From Candidatus Tyrphobacter aquilonaris (GTDB lineage: Bacteria; Vulcanimicrobiota; Vulcanimicrobiia; Vulcanimicrobiales; Vulcanimicrobiaceae), in the NCBI GenBank assembly GCA_003133745.1, contig PKZD01000017.1:25405-89404 (forward strand): a stretch of 64,000 bases of DNA, given 5' to 3'. Position numbers and translations under genes: made by a program. The notes beneath the pieces were generated by a model. The model had not been told where the DNA came from. It did no database searches and saw only the letters and a list, made by a program, of their open reading frames with translations. Positions 8,253 through 17,615 of this stretch are shown here, one piece after another (position 1 is the first letter of the stretch; the number at the start of each line of letters is the position of its first letter).

Positions 8253-10460
8253 ATGATGAAACCTTGCATGTTCGTCACCGCGGCGGCCCTCGTTCTCGCG
8301 TCACTCTCGCCGGTCGGGGCGGAAATGCCGTCGGCGACAAGCGTCGTCGTCTCTGCATCCGACGGCGCTGCGGTCGCGGGCGCAACGGTTACGTTCGTCG
8401 CGCCGGATGGACGCGTCGTACGCATTCGAACCGACGGCGAAGGCCGCGCTTCCGTTCCCTTTCGGGCGGTGACGTTGCAGATTCGCATTGCGGGCTGCCC
8501 GCCGGAGACCGCCGTCCCGTCGGCGCACGTTCGCATCGTGCTCCCGTGCGCGGTTCCGGCAATTGCGATCGTACGCGTTGCAACGGGATCGCCGGAGACG
8601 CTGCACCTGCTTCCCTTTGCGGCCTCCGTGCTCGACGAGCGCGAGATCGCCAACGCCCCCGCCTCTACGGGCGATGCGCTGCTCGGCATGCTGCCGGGAT
8701 TCGATCGCGATCGCAGCAATAGCGCGTTCACAAACTACGGCCAGTTACGCGTGTCGTTCGACGGCGCCGGTTCCGACCGCGGTCTCGTTCTGGCTGACGG
8801 CGTGCCCGCGCAGGACGGCTTCGGCGGCCAAATCGATTGGGCGGAGTATCCGGCGGCCGATATCATCCGCGCGGAACTGCTGCGCGGACCCGGTTCCGCG
8901 CTCTACGGTGCAGGCGGCGTCGGCGGCGTTCTCTCGCTCGATACGTTGGCACCGACGAACTCGAGCGTGCCCGCACTCGGCGAGATCGCCATCGGCGGCG
9001 GAACGCACGGGTTCGAGCGGCTCTCCATCGGAGGGACGGCGCCGCTATCGCAGGCATTGACGATCTCGATGTTTGCTTCGTTCTACGGATTGCGGTATTA
9101 CGATCTCCCACCCGATTACTCGAGCCCGATCGACAATGCCGCGCAAGCGGAGCAGAGCATGGCGGCGGTGCGCGTGCAGTATGCCGCATCCGCCACCTCG
9201 ACGATCGCATACGAGTACCGCGCCGCATGGGACGATCAAGCGGAGGGGCGCCCGAACTACGACTTCGCGCGGCGGCTCTTGCAGAACGACCTTCATTACG
9301 TTTGGCGCGGCGAGCGCTCGTACGTCGAGATCATTCCCTATGTCCGCAACGTCTTTATCACGAACCGCGCGGATCAATACCCGACGGCGCCCGGCGTCTT
9401 GCGCTACACGCAGTACGTGCCGAGCGCCGAAGACGGGGCGGCGCTGCATTGGAACGTCGACGCCGGAGCATCGGCGCTCAACATTGTCGCCGATGCGCGT
9501 TTCGTTCACGGTCAGAGCGAGCAGTACGGGCCGACCGGAGCGTTTCAAAACCTCGGGAGCGGCCTCCAGCGGCTGGGTGGCCTCGGCGCACAGGAGACGC
9601 TGAGCGGCGCTCGATGGCAAATCGTCGCCGGCGCGCGCATCGACGTGGAGAGCTTCCTCGATGGCGCTCTCGTCGCAACGACGGGCGGCGGGTACGCAAC
9701 CTTCGCACCGCCGGCCCGGACGAGTCGGGCGATCTCGCCGAGGGCGGCGCTGCGTTACGACCTCAGCAAGCATCTGGCCTTTCGGATCGCCGACGGCGGC
9801 GGCTTGCGATTGCCGTACTTGAACGAACTCGTCCGCAGCTATCGCATCGCAGCCGTTACATACCAAGCGAACCCAAATCTCATTCCGGAGCGAAGCTCCT
9901 CGCTTTCGGCAGGCCTCGATTGGTTGAATGGTACGCAGCACGCGTCGCTCGATCTCTTTCGCACCTTCGTCGGTGACGCGATCATGTTTCGAACCATTAC
10001 GCCGACGGAGCAGATGTACGAAAACGTCAACCGCACGCAGACCGACGGTGTGACGCTCACGTACTCCGAGGCGATAACACCCGGCGCACGCGTCACGCTC
10101 TCCAGCACGGAACAATACGCGCGCGTCGTTTCCGGAGACCCGGCGATTCTCGGAAAGCGGCTCCAGTATGTGCCGGAAAGCGACGAAAGGCTTGCGTTCG
10201 ACGGCACGATCGGTGCGGTCGGCGTCGGCGTTACGGTCTCTTATCTCGGGCAGACCTTCGCCGACGACCTGAACACCGAGCCGCTCGGGAGCGCCGTCGT
10301 CGTTGGCGTGCACGCGGCCTTCCCGCTCACGAACGGCGAACAACTCGTGCTCGACGCGCAGAATCTGACCGGCGCGCGCTACCTTTCGAGCATCGATCGA
10401 TATGGGCAGCCGATGGTCGTGAGCCTCACCGTGCGCGCGGTGCTAGACTCAAGTCGTTGA
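8253..10460 (+). CDS. TonB-dependent outer-membrane receptor
   Basis: About 735 residues: a signal peptide ending near VGAEM, then a carboxypeptidase-regulatory-like domain (about 25-85), a plug (about 115-230; LLGMLPGFDRDRS, ELLRGPGSALYGAGGVGGV) and a long beta-barrel ending in an aromatic-poor strand VVSLTVRAVL. The reading stays open upstream to 7968 but overlaps the divergent DUF4242 gene, and the signal peptide begins at the tandem ATGs at 8253/8256, so I start there. Function is TonB-driven uptake of a siderophore, cobalamin or glycan. No FecA-type signalling domain is seen. The following lipoprotein overlaps its stop codon by 4 bases (TTGA). Confidence 0.88.
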   Translation: MMKPCMFVTAAALVLASLSPVGAEMPSATSVVVSASDGAAVAGATVTFVAPDGRVVRIRTDGEGRASVPFRAVTLQIRIAGCPPETAVPSAHVRIVLPCAVPAIAIVRVATGSPETLHLLPFAASVLDEREIANAPASTGDALLGMLPGFDRDRSNSAFTNYGQLRVSFDGAGSDRGLVLADGVPAQDGFGGQIDWAEYPAADIIRAELLRGPGSALYGAGGVGGVLSLDTLAPTNSSVPALGEIAIGGGTHGFERLSIGGTAPLSQALTISMFASFYGLRYYDLPPDYSSPIDNAAQAEQSMAAVRVQYAASATSTIAYEYRAAWDDQAEGRPNYDFARRLLQNDLHYVWRGERSYVEIIPYVRNVFITNRADQYPTAPGVLRYTQYVPSAEDGAALHWNVDAGASALNIVADARFVHGQSEQYGPTGAFQNLGSGLQRLGGLGAQETLSGARWQIVAGARIDVESFLDGALVATTGGGYATFAPPARTSRAISPRAALRYDLSKHLAFRIADGGGLRLPYLNELVRSYRIAAVTYQANPNLIPERSSSLSAGLDWLNGTQHASLDLFRTFVGDAIMFRTITPTEQMYENVNRTQTDGVTLTYSEAITPGARVTLSSTEQYARVVSGDPAILGKRLQYVPESDERLAFDGTIGAVGVGVTVSYLGQTFADDLNTEPLGSAVVVGVHAAFPLTNGEQLVLDAQNLTGARYLSSIDRYGQPMVVSLTVRAVLDSSR

Positions 10461-11368
10461 ATAGTTGCGATTTGATAAAGCGGACGATTCTCGTCGCCGG
10501 CGGCCTCTGCGTTGCGGTTACGCTCGCAGCCTGCAGCGTCGTCCCCGTCCAAAAGCCGGGAGCGCCGCTCGTGGCGAAGCCCAATCCGCTCGCCGCAGTG
10601 CCGCTCCGCGATGCGTCAAACGGCTGCGGCCCCGGCGCGCACGCGACGACGGCCTGGCGCTTCGGCGACACGTGGACGTATCGTGACGGGAACGGCGGGA
10701 GCCATGAGGTCGACTTCCGCGCCGCGTGCGACATCCACGACGCAGGATACGCAGGCGCCGTCGTGCGCGATCCGTTTGCGAGGAATCAACTGGTGGATTT
10801 CTGGAGTTGGAGTCGCGAGCAAGTCGACGACGAGTTCTTGCGAAACCTCCGCATCCTGTGCAACGCACAGTTGCGGACGGCGGGCGCCGCTCTTGCCACG
10901 TGCGATGGCAACAATCCGTGGACCGCTAAGGCGACGGCCACGCGCTTGCGCTCTCTCGTTGGAGCGATCGGCGGCTTCTTCTGGGACGAGCGTCCGTACT
11001 TGGCGGGCCGGTGGGAGGAGATGAATGATCGCGCGGCACCGCCGTGGATCCTTACGCAAACCTCCGGCGGATACGATGGGCTGCGGCACGTTACGATCGA
11101 CTATCGAGAAAATCGCGGCCGCGTGCGCCTCGCGGGGCACTTCCAAGGCACGCTCAAGACGTACATCGATCGCTGGGTCGTGGAAGGAACCGATTTCGAA
11201 ACGCAGGGGAGCCTCCGCGTCGCGTCCGCGATGACGCTCGTCTTTCCGAAGGACGCGCAGCAACGCTCGTTCTCCTGGACTAGGACGTCACGATTCGGCC
11301 GATCCGAGGGGACGATGGTACGAAGCAGCTTACTGGGCTACGGAGTGGGCGTCGCCACAAGCCGGTGA
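10457..11368 (+). CDS. Lipoprotein with phospholipase A2-like motif
   Basis: A protein of 303 residues starting with TTG at 10457, overlapping the TonB receptor stop. The N-terminus ends in a lipobox (VTLAACS). Residues about 50-145 contain NGCGPG, DFRAACDIHDAGY and a distant Cys (ILCNAQ), matching the C-x-x-H-D-x-x-Y calcium-dependent active site of phospholipase A2, with the His-Asp dyad in place. The C-terminal half is strand-rich and unassigned. A secreted lipase encoded directly after an outer-membrane receptor could act on lipids at the cell surface. The motif is clear; activity and substrate are inferred. Confidence 0.65.
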   Translation: MNSCDLIKRTILVAGGLCVAVTLAACSVVPVQKPGAPLVAKPNPLAAVPLRDASNGCGPGAHATTAWRFGDTWTYRDGNGGSHEVDFRAACDIHDAGYAGAVVRDPFARNQLVDFWSWSREQVDDEFLRNLRILCNAQLRTAGAALATCDGNNPWTAKATATRLRSLVGAIGGFFWDERPYLAGRWEEMNDRAAPPWILTQTSGGYDGLRHVTIDYRENRGRVRLAGHFQGTLKTYIDRWVVEGTDFETQGSLRVASAMTLVFPKDAQQRSFSWTRTSRFGRSEGTMVRSSLLGYGVGVATSR

Positions 11369-13593
11369 CCGGCGTACTGCGGCCTCCTCGCTGCGCTCGA
11401 CGTCGTTGAGCCGGTCGAGTAAGGAAGCGAAAACGCATACACGCTCCCTGAGCCGTCGGCGATATATACGCCACTTGGAACAACGACGGGCGAGGCTTCG
11501 GGAAGCGAAGCGAGCGCGTACGACCATAGTTCGTTGCCCGTTGTGATGTTGAGCGCGCCAAGGGATGAATCCAAGTCCGTGAAAACGACGCCGTTGTCGA
11601 TCGCCGGATAGCCGACGAGCATCGAGGTCGTGGGATGCTGCCAAATGATCGTGCCGCTGGCATTGATGCCCGTGATGTTGGACGTGTATCCCGAGACAAT
11701 CTGAAACGGATGCGCGCGCCGAGCCTGGTTCGAAAGCATGCAAACCTCCGGCGCGCTGCGCCCGCCGGCGGACGTAACGCTCTGCGGACTCGGCGTCGGA
11801 TAAAGGCCGCCGCCGATCACCGTCGTTACTCCATCGGACGCCGGAGAAGGAAACTCACCGTAGCCGTAGTTGCTGTCGACCGTCGTTTGCTGCACGAGAT
11901 GTCCGGTCGCAGCATCGACCGTGTAGAGGATTCCGTTCTTGTTAAAGAAGGACGCGTTGCCGTTGGAGACGAGCACGCTCGATCCGGTGTCGTAGTCGAG
12001 CGACGAGTTGGGCTGAGCCACGATGCTCCAGAGCAGGTTCCCGTTGAGGTCGAGCGCTGCTGCTCCGTTCGCCGTCATGACGGGGGTCTGGCACGTGTTT
12101 CCGGTGCCGAATATCAACCGCGATCCATCGAAGGCGATTGCACCCCAAACGCTGCCGCCGCCGTTGGGAGTTGTCGTGGCGTTCACGTCCCACACCCACT
12201 CCGTCGCCCCGGTCAACTCGTTGAGCGCTTCGACGCCGCCGTTCAAACATTGCGGCGGATCGCCGCCCGCCGTGCCCACGTACACGCTGCCGTTTGTGAC
12301 CACCGGCGTCGAGCGCGTGAGGCCATCGACGGTCGTGCTCCAGACCACGGATCCGTCTTTTAGGCTGAGGGCCGACTCCGTCGAAGGCAGGTTCGTCGAA
12401 CCGGTCGCGAGACGATTGCCGACGAAGACGAGCCCCGCCGCCGGATCGATCGTTGGCGTTTGAATGGCCCCGCCGCTGATCTCGCGCGCCCAAAGCACGC
12501 TTCCATTCACGGCGGAGAGATCGTATACGACCGCGGGAAAACTGTAGGTCACAAGAATGACGTTGCCATCGTAGACCACCGGACTCGCGTAGACGCCTGT
12601 GTTACCGGGCAAATGAGCTTGCCATCGCAGCGCGAGACTGGAAACCGTCGATGTTGAGATTCCGGTCGATTGGACCTCGTCACCGGTTCTCATGAAATCG
12701 TGAGCGTACGTCGACCAGTCGTCGCTCGCGATATTCAGAAAGTTGACCGTTGCTTTTCCCGAGCATGCGGCGTTCGGCTGCGTGCAAACCGTTGGATCCA
12801 AAAAGCTCGCCTGCACGTTCAACTGTGTCGTGGAGGGAGTATTGCTTGTCGGAGGCGTGAGGATCACCGTGTTGGGAGCGTCCGTCGTCGGCTGGGTCAC
12901 GTTGAAGTTGCTGTTCGATGACGTGGCCGTCAGGGTAGGAGCACCGGCGCCGACGATCGCAGCACCGTTTGCTTCATAGGCCGTTACCGCGAAAGACTGG
13001 TTCGAGGAAGCGTACAGGTCATAACCGGATGACTGATTGCCTTGAATGCTCGTCAGCGAGGGCGGCCCCGTCACCGCTGCAATGGCAATAGAGAACGGAA
13101 CTCCGCTGAGGGTGAACGTGATTTGGTTCGCCACGTTGCTTTCGATGCTGAAGGGATACTGTTGGCCCTCGGAGAGAACGCTGCCCTGGCCGTTCTCGCC
13201 GCTGTACGTAGCGATGTCGGCGAGGTACGAACCGGCTTGAAGCGTCAGTTGAATGGTGCACGTCATCGTGGATTCCGTCGCGGTGCACCCCGGCGAGCCG
13301 GCAGTCAGGTTTGTCGTGGAGTCATAGACCTGTTGACCGTTCGTCGTCGCGTCGATGATGATGCCGATGGATTGCGCAGCCGGTGCGACGGATGCGGGCC
13401 TTCTTTCACGCGACTGAGTCTGCGCGTTTGGTATCGATATGCTGATCGTCGTCGTGCCGAGCTTCGACGTGATCGTGCCGCCGTTGGGCGCACCGGCCGG
13501 CGATGACCCTCCTTGGCACCCGATAACCGTCATCGACAACGCCGCAACGGCTATCGCCGGAAGTAGGCGCGCGTAGCGACGTATGGCCGGCAA
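11338..13593 (-). CDS. Lipoprotein with PQQ-type beta-propeller repeats
   Basis: A protein of 751 residues with lipobox VIGCQ. Residues about 30-290 are Ser/Thr-rich with Ig-like strands. From about 300 onward come repeated blades such as GNVILVTYS, VNGSVLWARE, GSVVWSTTVDGLTRSTPVV and GSVYVGTAGG, the pattern of PQQ/BamB-like propellers. Quinoprotein dehydrogenase catalytic residues are not evident, so a structural or binding role is more likely. The 3' end overlaps the converging lipoprotein gene by 31 bases. Confidence 0.8.
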   Translation of the reverse strand: MPAIRRYARLLPAIAVAALSMTVIGCQGGSSPAGAPNGGTITSKLGTTTISISIPNAQTQSRERRPASVAPAAQSIGIIIDATTNGQQVYDSTTNLTAGSPGCTATESTMTCTIQLTLQAGSYLADIATYSGENGQGSVLSEGQQYPFSIESNVANQITFTLSGVPFSIAIAAVTGPPSLTSIQGNQSSGYDLYASSNQSFAVTAYEANGAAIVGAGAPTLTATSSNSNFNVTQPTTDAPNTVILTPPTSNTPSTTQLNVQASFLDPTVCTQPNAACSGKATVNFLNIASDDWSTYAHDFMRTGDEVQSTGISTSTVSSLALRWQAHLPGNTGVYASPVVYDGNVILVTYSFPAVVYDLSAVNGSVLWAREISGGAIQTPTIDPAAGLVFVGNRLATGSTNLPSTESALSLKDGSVVWSTTVDGLTRSTPVVTNGSVYVGTAGGDPPQCLNGGVEALNELTGATEWVWDVNATTTPNGGGSVWGAIAFDGSRLIFGTGNTCQTPVMTANGAAALDLNGNLLWSIVAQPNSSLDYDTGSSVLVSNGNASFFNKNGILYTVDAATGHLVQQTTVDSNYGYGEFPSPASDGVTTVIGGGLYPTPSPQSVTSAGGRSAPEVCMLSNQARRAHPFQIVSGYTSNITGINASGTIIWQHPTTSMLVGYPAIDNGVVFTDLDSSLGALNITTGNELWSYALASLPEASPVVVPSGVYIADGSGSVYAFSLPYSTGSTTSSAARRPQYAGHRLVATPTP

Positions 13594-13671
13594 TCTAGCT
13601 GTTCAACCTCCGAAAGCGGTTCCTACTCGCGGATGAAGCTTCCCCCCAGAAACGTTCGACGTTGCGCGGCG

Positions 13672-14145
13672 CTAGGAACGAGGAGGGAGCAACCCTGTCA
13701 CTTTGAAGGTGAACCAGGGCGGGAGTGCCATCTTCGCGCCAAGCTCCCGCCAGCGGTCGCGGTCGGAGCGTACGTCCGGGCCGCTGAGCGTGAGCGTTGC
13801 GTAGCGTTCGATCCCGGCGAACGTCGGCGTGCCGTAGACCGGGCTCACGTCGCCCGTCTTGCTGTAGATCACGCGCACCGTAACGGACCTCGTCTCCCCG
13901 CCGAAGTTCGGTGCCATCGTCGCGAGAACGCGTGACGCATCGCGCTCGAGAAGCGCGTTCGCATCGGCATCGCTCAGCCTGTTTTTCACGATCGAGGCGA
14001 CGACGGGGCTCGCATCCCACAATATCAGCGCATCCTCAGAGGCACGGGCGAGCACGGCATGCCCCGGTACGCTCTCGTCCGCGAAAACCGGCGCTGTGGA
14101 AATGCAGACTGTGAGAGCGGCGGCGAGAACGGCGATCGCTTTCAC
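13672..14145 (-). CDS. Small secreted protein, paralogue of 27962-28483
   Basis: A protein of 157 residues with a signal peptide (MKAIAVLAAALTVCISTAPVFA). The mature part has SVTVRVIYSKTGDVSPVYGTP and a tail rich in W/F and Pro. It aligns with the protein at 27962-28483 (VVVVFAQSGLVSGPYATRP and AGI followed by a TL strand), so the two are diverged paralogues. Each is encoded directly next to an NHL-SGNH fusion gene. The ATG overlaps the stop of the upstream gene by 4 bases, indicating translational coupling. No known family; its constant neighbourhood suggests a periplasmic partner of the SGNH proteins. Confidence 0.75.
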   Translation of the reverse strand: MKAIAVLAAALTVCISTAPVFADESVPGHAVLARASEDALILWDASPVVASIVKNRLSDADANALLERDASRVLATMAPNFGGETRSVTVRVIYSKTGDVSPVYGTPTFAGIERYATLTLSGPDVRSDRDRWRELGAKMALPPWFTFKVTGLLPPRS

Positions 14146-15761
14146 GGAATCAGCGGTCGCAGCGCGTTGACGATGGCGTTCGCGGTCACGATGCGGCCAT
14201 GTTCGGTAAGGTGGGCGTCCGCCGAGTAGATCTCCTCGTGGCGCGCCGAACGAATGTCGGCCATGTAGGCAGACCAGAGATCAATCCAATGGACGCCGGA
14301 TGCTGCGAGTGCGGCGTCCCAGGCGTCTTGCTGCGAACGGTCCGGCGGCGCCAGGGCATTCTCCTGAATCTTCGCCCATAGGTGTTCGGTCGGGCCGAGG
14401 AAATTCGGCATTGGGCGCTCGACGACGAACAGCAGAACGTGCTGGCGCTCGAGCGAATCACGCAGCGCGCGGAGCGACGCCGCCATGTGCCCCTTCCAGG
14501 CCGCGGGTCCTTCGTTCAGTAACACATCGCCGAGCGTTCCGTCGTCGACGTGCAGGATGACCGCGTCGAAAAGGGGCGCGGTCTCGTCGACGTAGGAGAT
14601 GATCGGCGCAAGCTGCGCGCCGGCCATCTGGACCGGCACGACTTCGGTTCTCGCGCCGAGGCCGTGCTCGATCATGTTCGCGATCGAATCCTGCCACGTG
14701 TTGCCCCACCACGTGAACGAGTTGCCGATTTCCAGCACGCGATACGCTGCTCCCCGTCGCGCCGGGGCAGCGTCAAAGATCGGATCGATGACGTCGCGCG
14801 CGTCGAATCCATCAAGGCGCTCGACTTGCCGCGTCGCCGCGCTCGTGAATACGATCTCGCCGCCGGGCAACGCGGCGATGCCGAGCGGCTCCGCTACATC
14901 GGCGAGGATCGCCTCATTCCTCGTGTTGAGATTCATGTAGCGGATCGTTCCTGTCCGCGGATCGGTATAGACGATCGAGTCCGGCCCGATCCGCGCGAGT
15001 TCGTAGGGCTGTCCGATCGGCTGATTTTCTTGGACCGGCACGCCCGACGTCGCATCGGATGAGATGCGGATCCAGACGCCGTCCTGCTGCTGCACCATGA
15101 TGCCATGGTCGTCGGAGACCACGATCATGAAAGGGTGTTCGAAGATGACGACGCCGTATGGATGGAGCACCGGAAAGGCGACCGACGGCTCGGAGGCGCC
15201 GGTCACGGTGCCGTTCGGCGCGATCTTGAGGAGGCCGAGTTCGGAATCGGCGACGTAGAGGTTCCCGTCATCGTCAAATGCGAGGCCCCGAGGGAGCCCG
15301 AGTGCGGGAACAAACGTCGTTACGACTCCTGCGTTGCTGATCCGCCGAATGCTGTGGTTCACCGTATCGGCGACGTAGACGAATCCGTCGCGACCGACCG
15401 CGATCCCCGACGGCGTATTGAACTGCGCGGATGCGGCAGGGCCGTCGCGGTTTCCCGGCGTCCCCCACAACCCCGCATCCTGCAGAAGCGACGAGCCCGC
15501 GAGCGTTCGAACGACGCCGCCGGGCGACACCACGCGAATGCGCTGGGCGCCGGCATCGGCGACGTACAGATTGCCGTGCGCGTCGGCCGCGAGCGCCGCG
15601 GGCATCACGAACGTCGCGGTCGTCGCGGGTCCGTCCGCCGCGCCGCTCCGTCCGGAACCGGCAACGACGGATATCTTCACGCCCCGCACGGCGTGCGAAT
15701 CTGCCGCGGCGCTTGCCGCGAGAAGGAGTGCGCCGACGGCGATTATGCGGAGCAGCAACAA
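14142..15761 (-). CDS. Exported NHL-propeller/SGNH-domain fusion protein (copy 1)
   Basis: A protein of 539 residues with a signal peptide ending near AAADS. Residues about 28-330 carry NHL repeats (GNLYVADAGAQRIRVV, GFVYVADTVNHSIRRI, GNLYVADSELGLLKI). A C-terminal SGNH-like domain (about 345-539) starts LEIGNSFTWWG and ends with DAHLTEHGR, the nucleophile and Asp-His blocks. The usual GDS is GNS here. The fusion resembles AlgJ/AlgX-like periplasmic acyltransferase domains on a binding scaffold. It is coupled to the small secreted gene downstream and lies 15 bases after a second copy. Confidence 0.8.
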   Translation of the reverse strand: MLLLRIIAVGALLLAASAAADSHAVRGVKISVVAGSGRSGAADGPATTATFVMPAALAADAHGNLYVADAGAQRIRVVSPGGVVRTLAGSSLLQDAGLWGTPGNRDGPAASAQFNTPSGIAVGRDGFVYVADTVNHSIRRISNAGVVTTFVPALGLPRGLAFDDDGNLYVADSELGLLKIAPNGTVTGASEPSVAFPVLHPYGVVIFEHPFMIVVSDDHGIMVQQQDGVWIRISSDATSGVPVQENQPIGQPYELARIGPDSIVYTDPRTGTIRYMNLNTRNEAILADVAEPLGIAALPGGEIVFTSAATRQVERLDGFDARDVIDPIFDAAPARRGAAYRVLEIGNSFTWWGNTWQDSIANMIEHGLGARTEVVPVQMAGAQLAPIISYVDETAPLFDAVILHVDDGTLGDVLLNEGPAAWKGHMAASLRALRDSLERQHVLLFVVERPMPNFLGPTEHLWAKIQENALAPPDRSQQDAWDAALAASGVHWIDLWSAYMADIRSARHEEIYSADAHLTEHGRIVTANAIVNALRPLIP

Positions 15762-15776
15762 GTCTCGTACATTCTC

Positions 15777-17567
15777 TTAGTAGAGGGGCGTCGCCTCGAG
15801 CGAGCGTGCGATCACGTTCGCGAGCAACGCTCGACCGGCTGCGCTGAAATGCGCATCGGCGGTGCCCCAGAGCGCCGCGTGGTCCGGTGCAGACTCCGCC
15901 GCTTCGAACGCCGGCCATGCGTCGATCGTTCGGACCCCCGACGACAGCACGGCATTGCGCACCGCTTCACCGGCATCGCCTTGGGGCGTGATCGTAGTCT
16001 GCAGGCGTGTCTGTTCCCATGCAAATTCGGTGAGTGAAATCTCAAACGGAAGGGGCTGCTCCACGACGGCCAGCTTGACGCCCCGCGCAGCGAGACGCGC
16101 GTCGAGCTCGCGCAAACCCTGCACGAACGGCCCTCGCCACGCCGCGACGTTCGCGACGACGTCGTGCAGATCCGTATATCCGTATTCGCCGATGACGCTC
16201 GTCGTGTTGATATAGAGGAGTGCGCCTTTGATCGCATGCGCGTCGGCCAGCGTTTCCAACAGGCTGCCGAGCGCCGCGAGCGTCGGAGCGCCGGGCGCGG
16301 TCACGGCGACGATCCGCAGATCCGGCCGGCGTAAACGAAGCCGGCGCTCGAGAATGCCCTGCACTGAATCATCCCACGTCGTCGTCGACCATGTCGCGGA
16401 GGTTCCGATCAGCGCGATCCCGGTTCCGGCGCCGTCGAGCGGCAGCGGATCGACGCCGGCGATCACCGGTTCTCGCCCCGGTCCCGGATCGAGCACCGTT
16501 CGAACGCGGCGGTTCGCCCCGTCCGCGACGACGAGGCTTCCGTCGGGCGCGAGCGCGATTCCAAACGGCGCATCGAAACGTGCCGCGCTCCCGACGCCAT
16601 CCGCGAACGCACCGGTATCGCCTGCGCCGTCCTCCACGGACGCTCCGGCGACGACACGATCCGAGCGAAACTCGACGTTCAGCAAACGGATCGTGTTCGT
16701 TCGGATATCCGAGTAGAACACGTGCGCGTCATCGAGCGCAGCGAGAGCATACGGGAAGCCAAGCGGCTGCAATCCTTGCGTCGGGGCGGCGTTCGCGTCG
16801 TTCGCCGTCGCCGGAGCCCCTGACGTGGTGTCTGCGAAGAAACGCCGGCGCGTTCCGTCCTGGCGCAACACGAGCAAGCCTTTCGTGTCCGCGACGTAGA
16901 TGGTTTCGGCATCTCCGCGAACGCCCACGGCCACGCCGTACACGTGGTCCGTCGGCGTTTCGCCAAGCGCAATGGTCGTCACGACGCCGCTGCGCGAGAT
17001 GCGGCGTAATCCCGCCAGCATGTCGGCCACCAAGAGGCTTCCATCGCGATCGATTGCCAACTCTACGGGACGTTGGAAGCGCGCGAGCAACCGCGGGCCG
17101 TCGGCATCGCCGCTCTGCATCGGCATGCCGGCGTATGTGCTGACGATCCCGCCTGCGATGCGGCGGATCACGTGGTTGTTCGCGTCGGCAACGAACACCG
17201 TGCCGTCGGCGGCGACCGCGACGCCGAGCGGCAAATCGAAACGCGCCTCGTCGGCGGGACCGTCGGCGAAACCAGGCGCGCGATTTCCGCCGGCGATCGT
17301 CCGCACCATCCCGTGCTCGATGACACAGACCCGATTCGCGCCCGCGTCGGCGACGAATATCCGCCCGCCGGAAGCGACCGCGACTCCGGCCGGCATGACG
17401 AAGGATGCGCTCGCGGCGGCGCCGTCAGATGTTCCCGATAGGCCGCTTCCTGCCAATGTTGCTACCCGTGGTTCTCCGAACGCCGGCAGCGCGACGATGC
17501 CGACGAACACGGCACAGCACGCGCTTGCGAGCACCCATGGGAAACGGCGCGCAATCGTCGTGTGCAT
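15777..17567 (-). CDS. Exported NHL-propeller/SGNH-domain fusion protein (copy 2)
   Basis: A protein of 596 residues from the ATG at 17567; an in-frame TTG at 17597 would add ten non-signal-like residues. The signal segment (FPWVLASACCAVFVGIVALPAF) is followed by NHL repeats (GRIFVADAGANRVCVI, GTVFVADANNHVIRRI). The C-terminal SGNH-like domain has IALIGTSATWS in block I and GTADAHFSAAGR at the end. The block I Asp of GDS is replaced by Thr, so esterase chemistry may be altered. Copy 1 follows it, and a SAM methyltransferase gene precedes it on the same strand. Confidence 0.8.
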   Translation of the reverse strand: MHTTIARRFPWVLASACCAVFVGIVALPAFGEPRVATLAGSGLSGTSDGAAASASFVMPAGVAVASGGRIFVADAGANRVCVIEHGMVRTIAGGNRAPGFADGPADEARFDLPLGVAVAADGTVFVADANNHVIRRIAGGIVSTYAGMPMQSGDADGPRLLARFQRPVELAIDRDGSLLVADMLAGLRRISRSGVVTTIALGETPTDHVYGVAVGVRGDAETIYVADTKGLLVLRQDGTRRRFFADTTSGAPATANDANAAPTQGLQPLGFPYALAALDDAHVFYSDIRTNTIRLLNVEFRSDRVVAGASVEDGAGDTGAFADGVGSAARFDAPFGIALAPDGSLVVADGANRRVRTVLDPGPGREPVIAGVDPLPLDGAGTGIALIGTSATWSTTTWDDSVQGILERRLRLRRPDLRIVAVTAPGAPTLAALGSLLETLADAHAIKGALLYINTTSVIGEYGYTDLHDVVANVAAWRGPFVQGLRELDARLAARGVKLAVVEQPLPFEISLTEFAWEQTRLQTTITPQGDAGEAVRNAVLSSGVRTIDAWPAFEAAESAPDHAALWGTADAHFSAAGRALLANVIARSLEATPLY

Positions 17568-17615
17568 CGTCGTGCTACTAGGACGCCGCTCCGGCAAAGT
17601 CCGCTTGCGGCGGCC

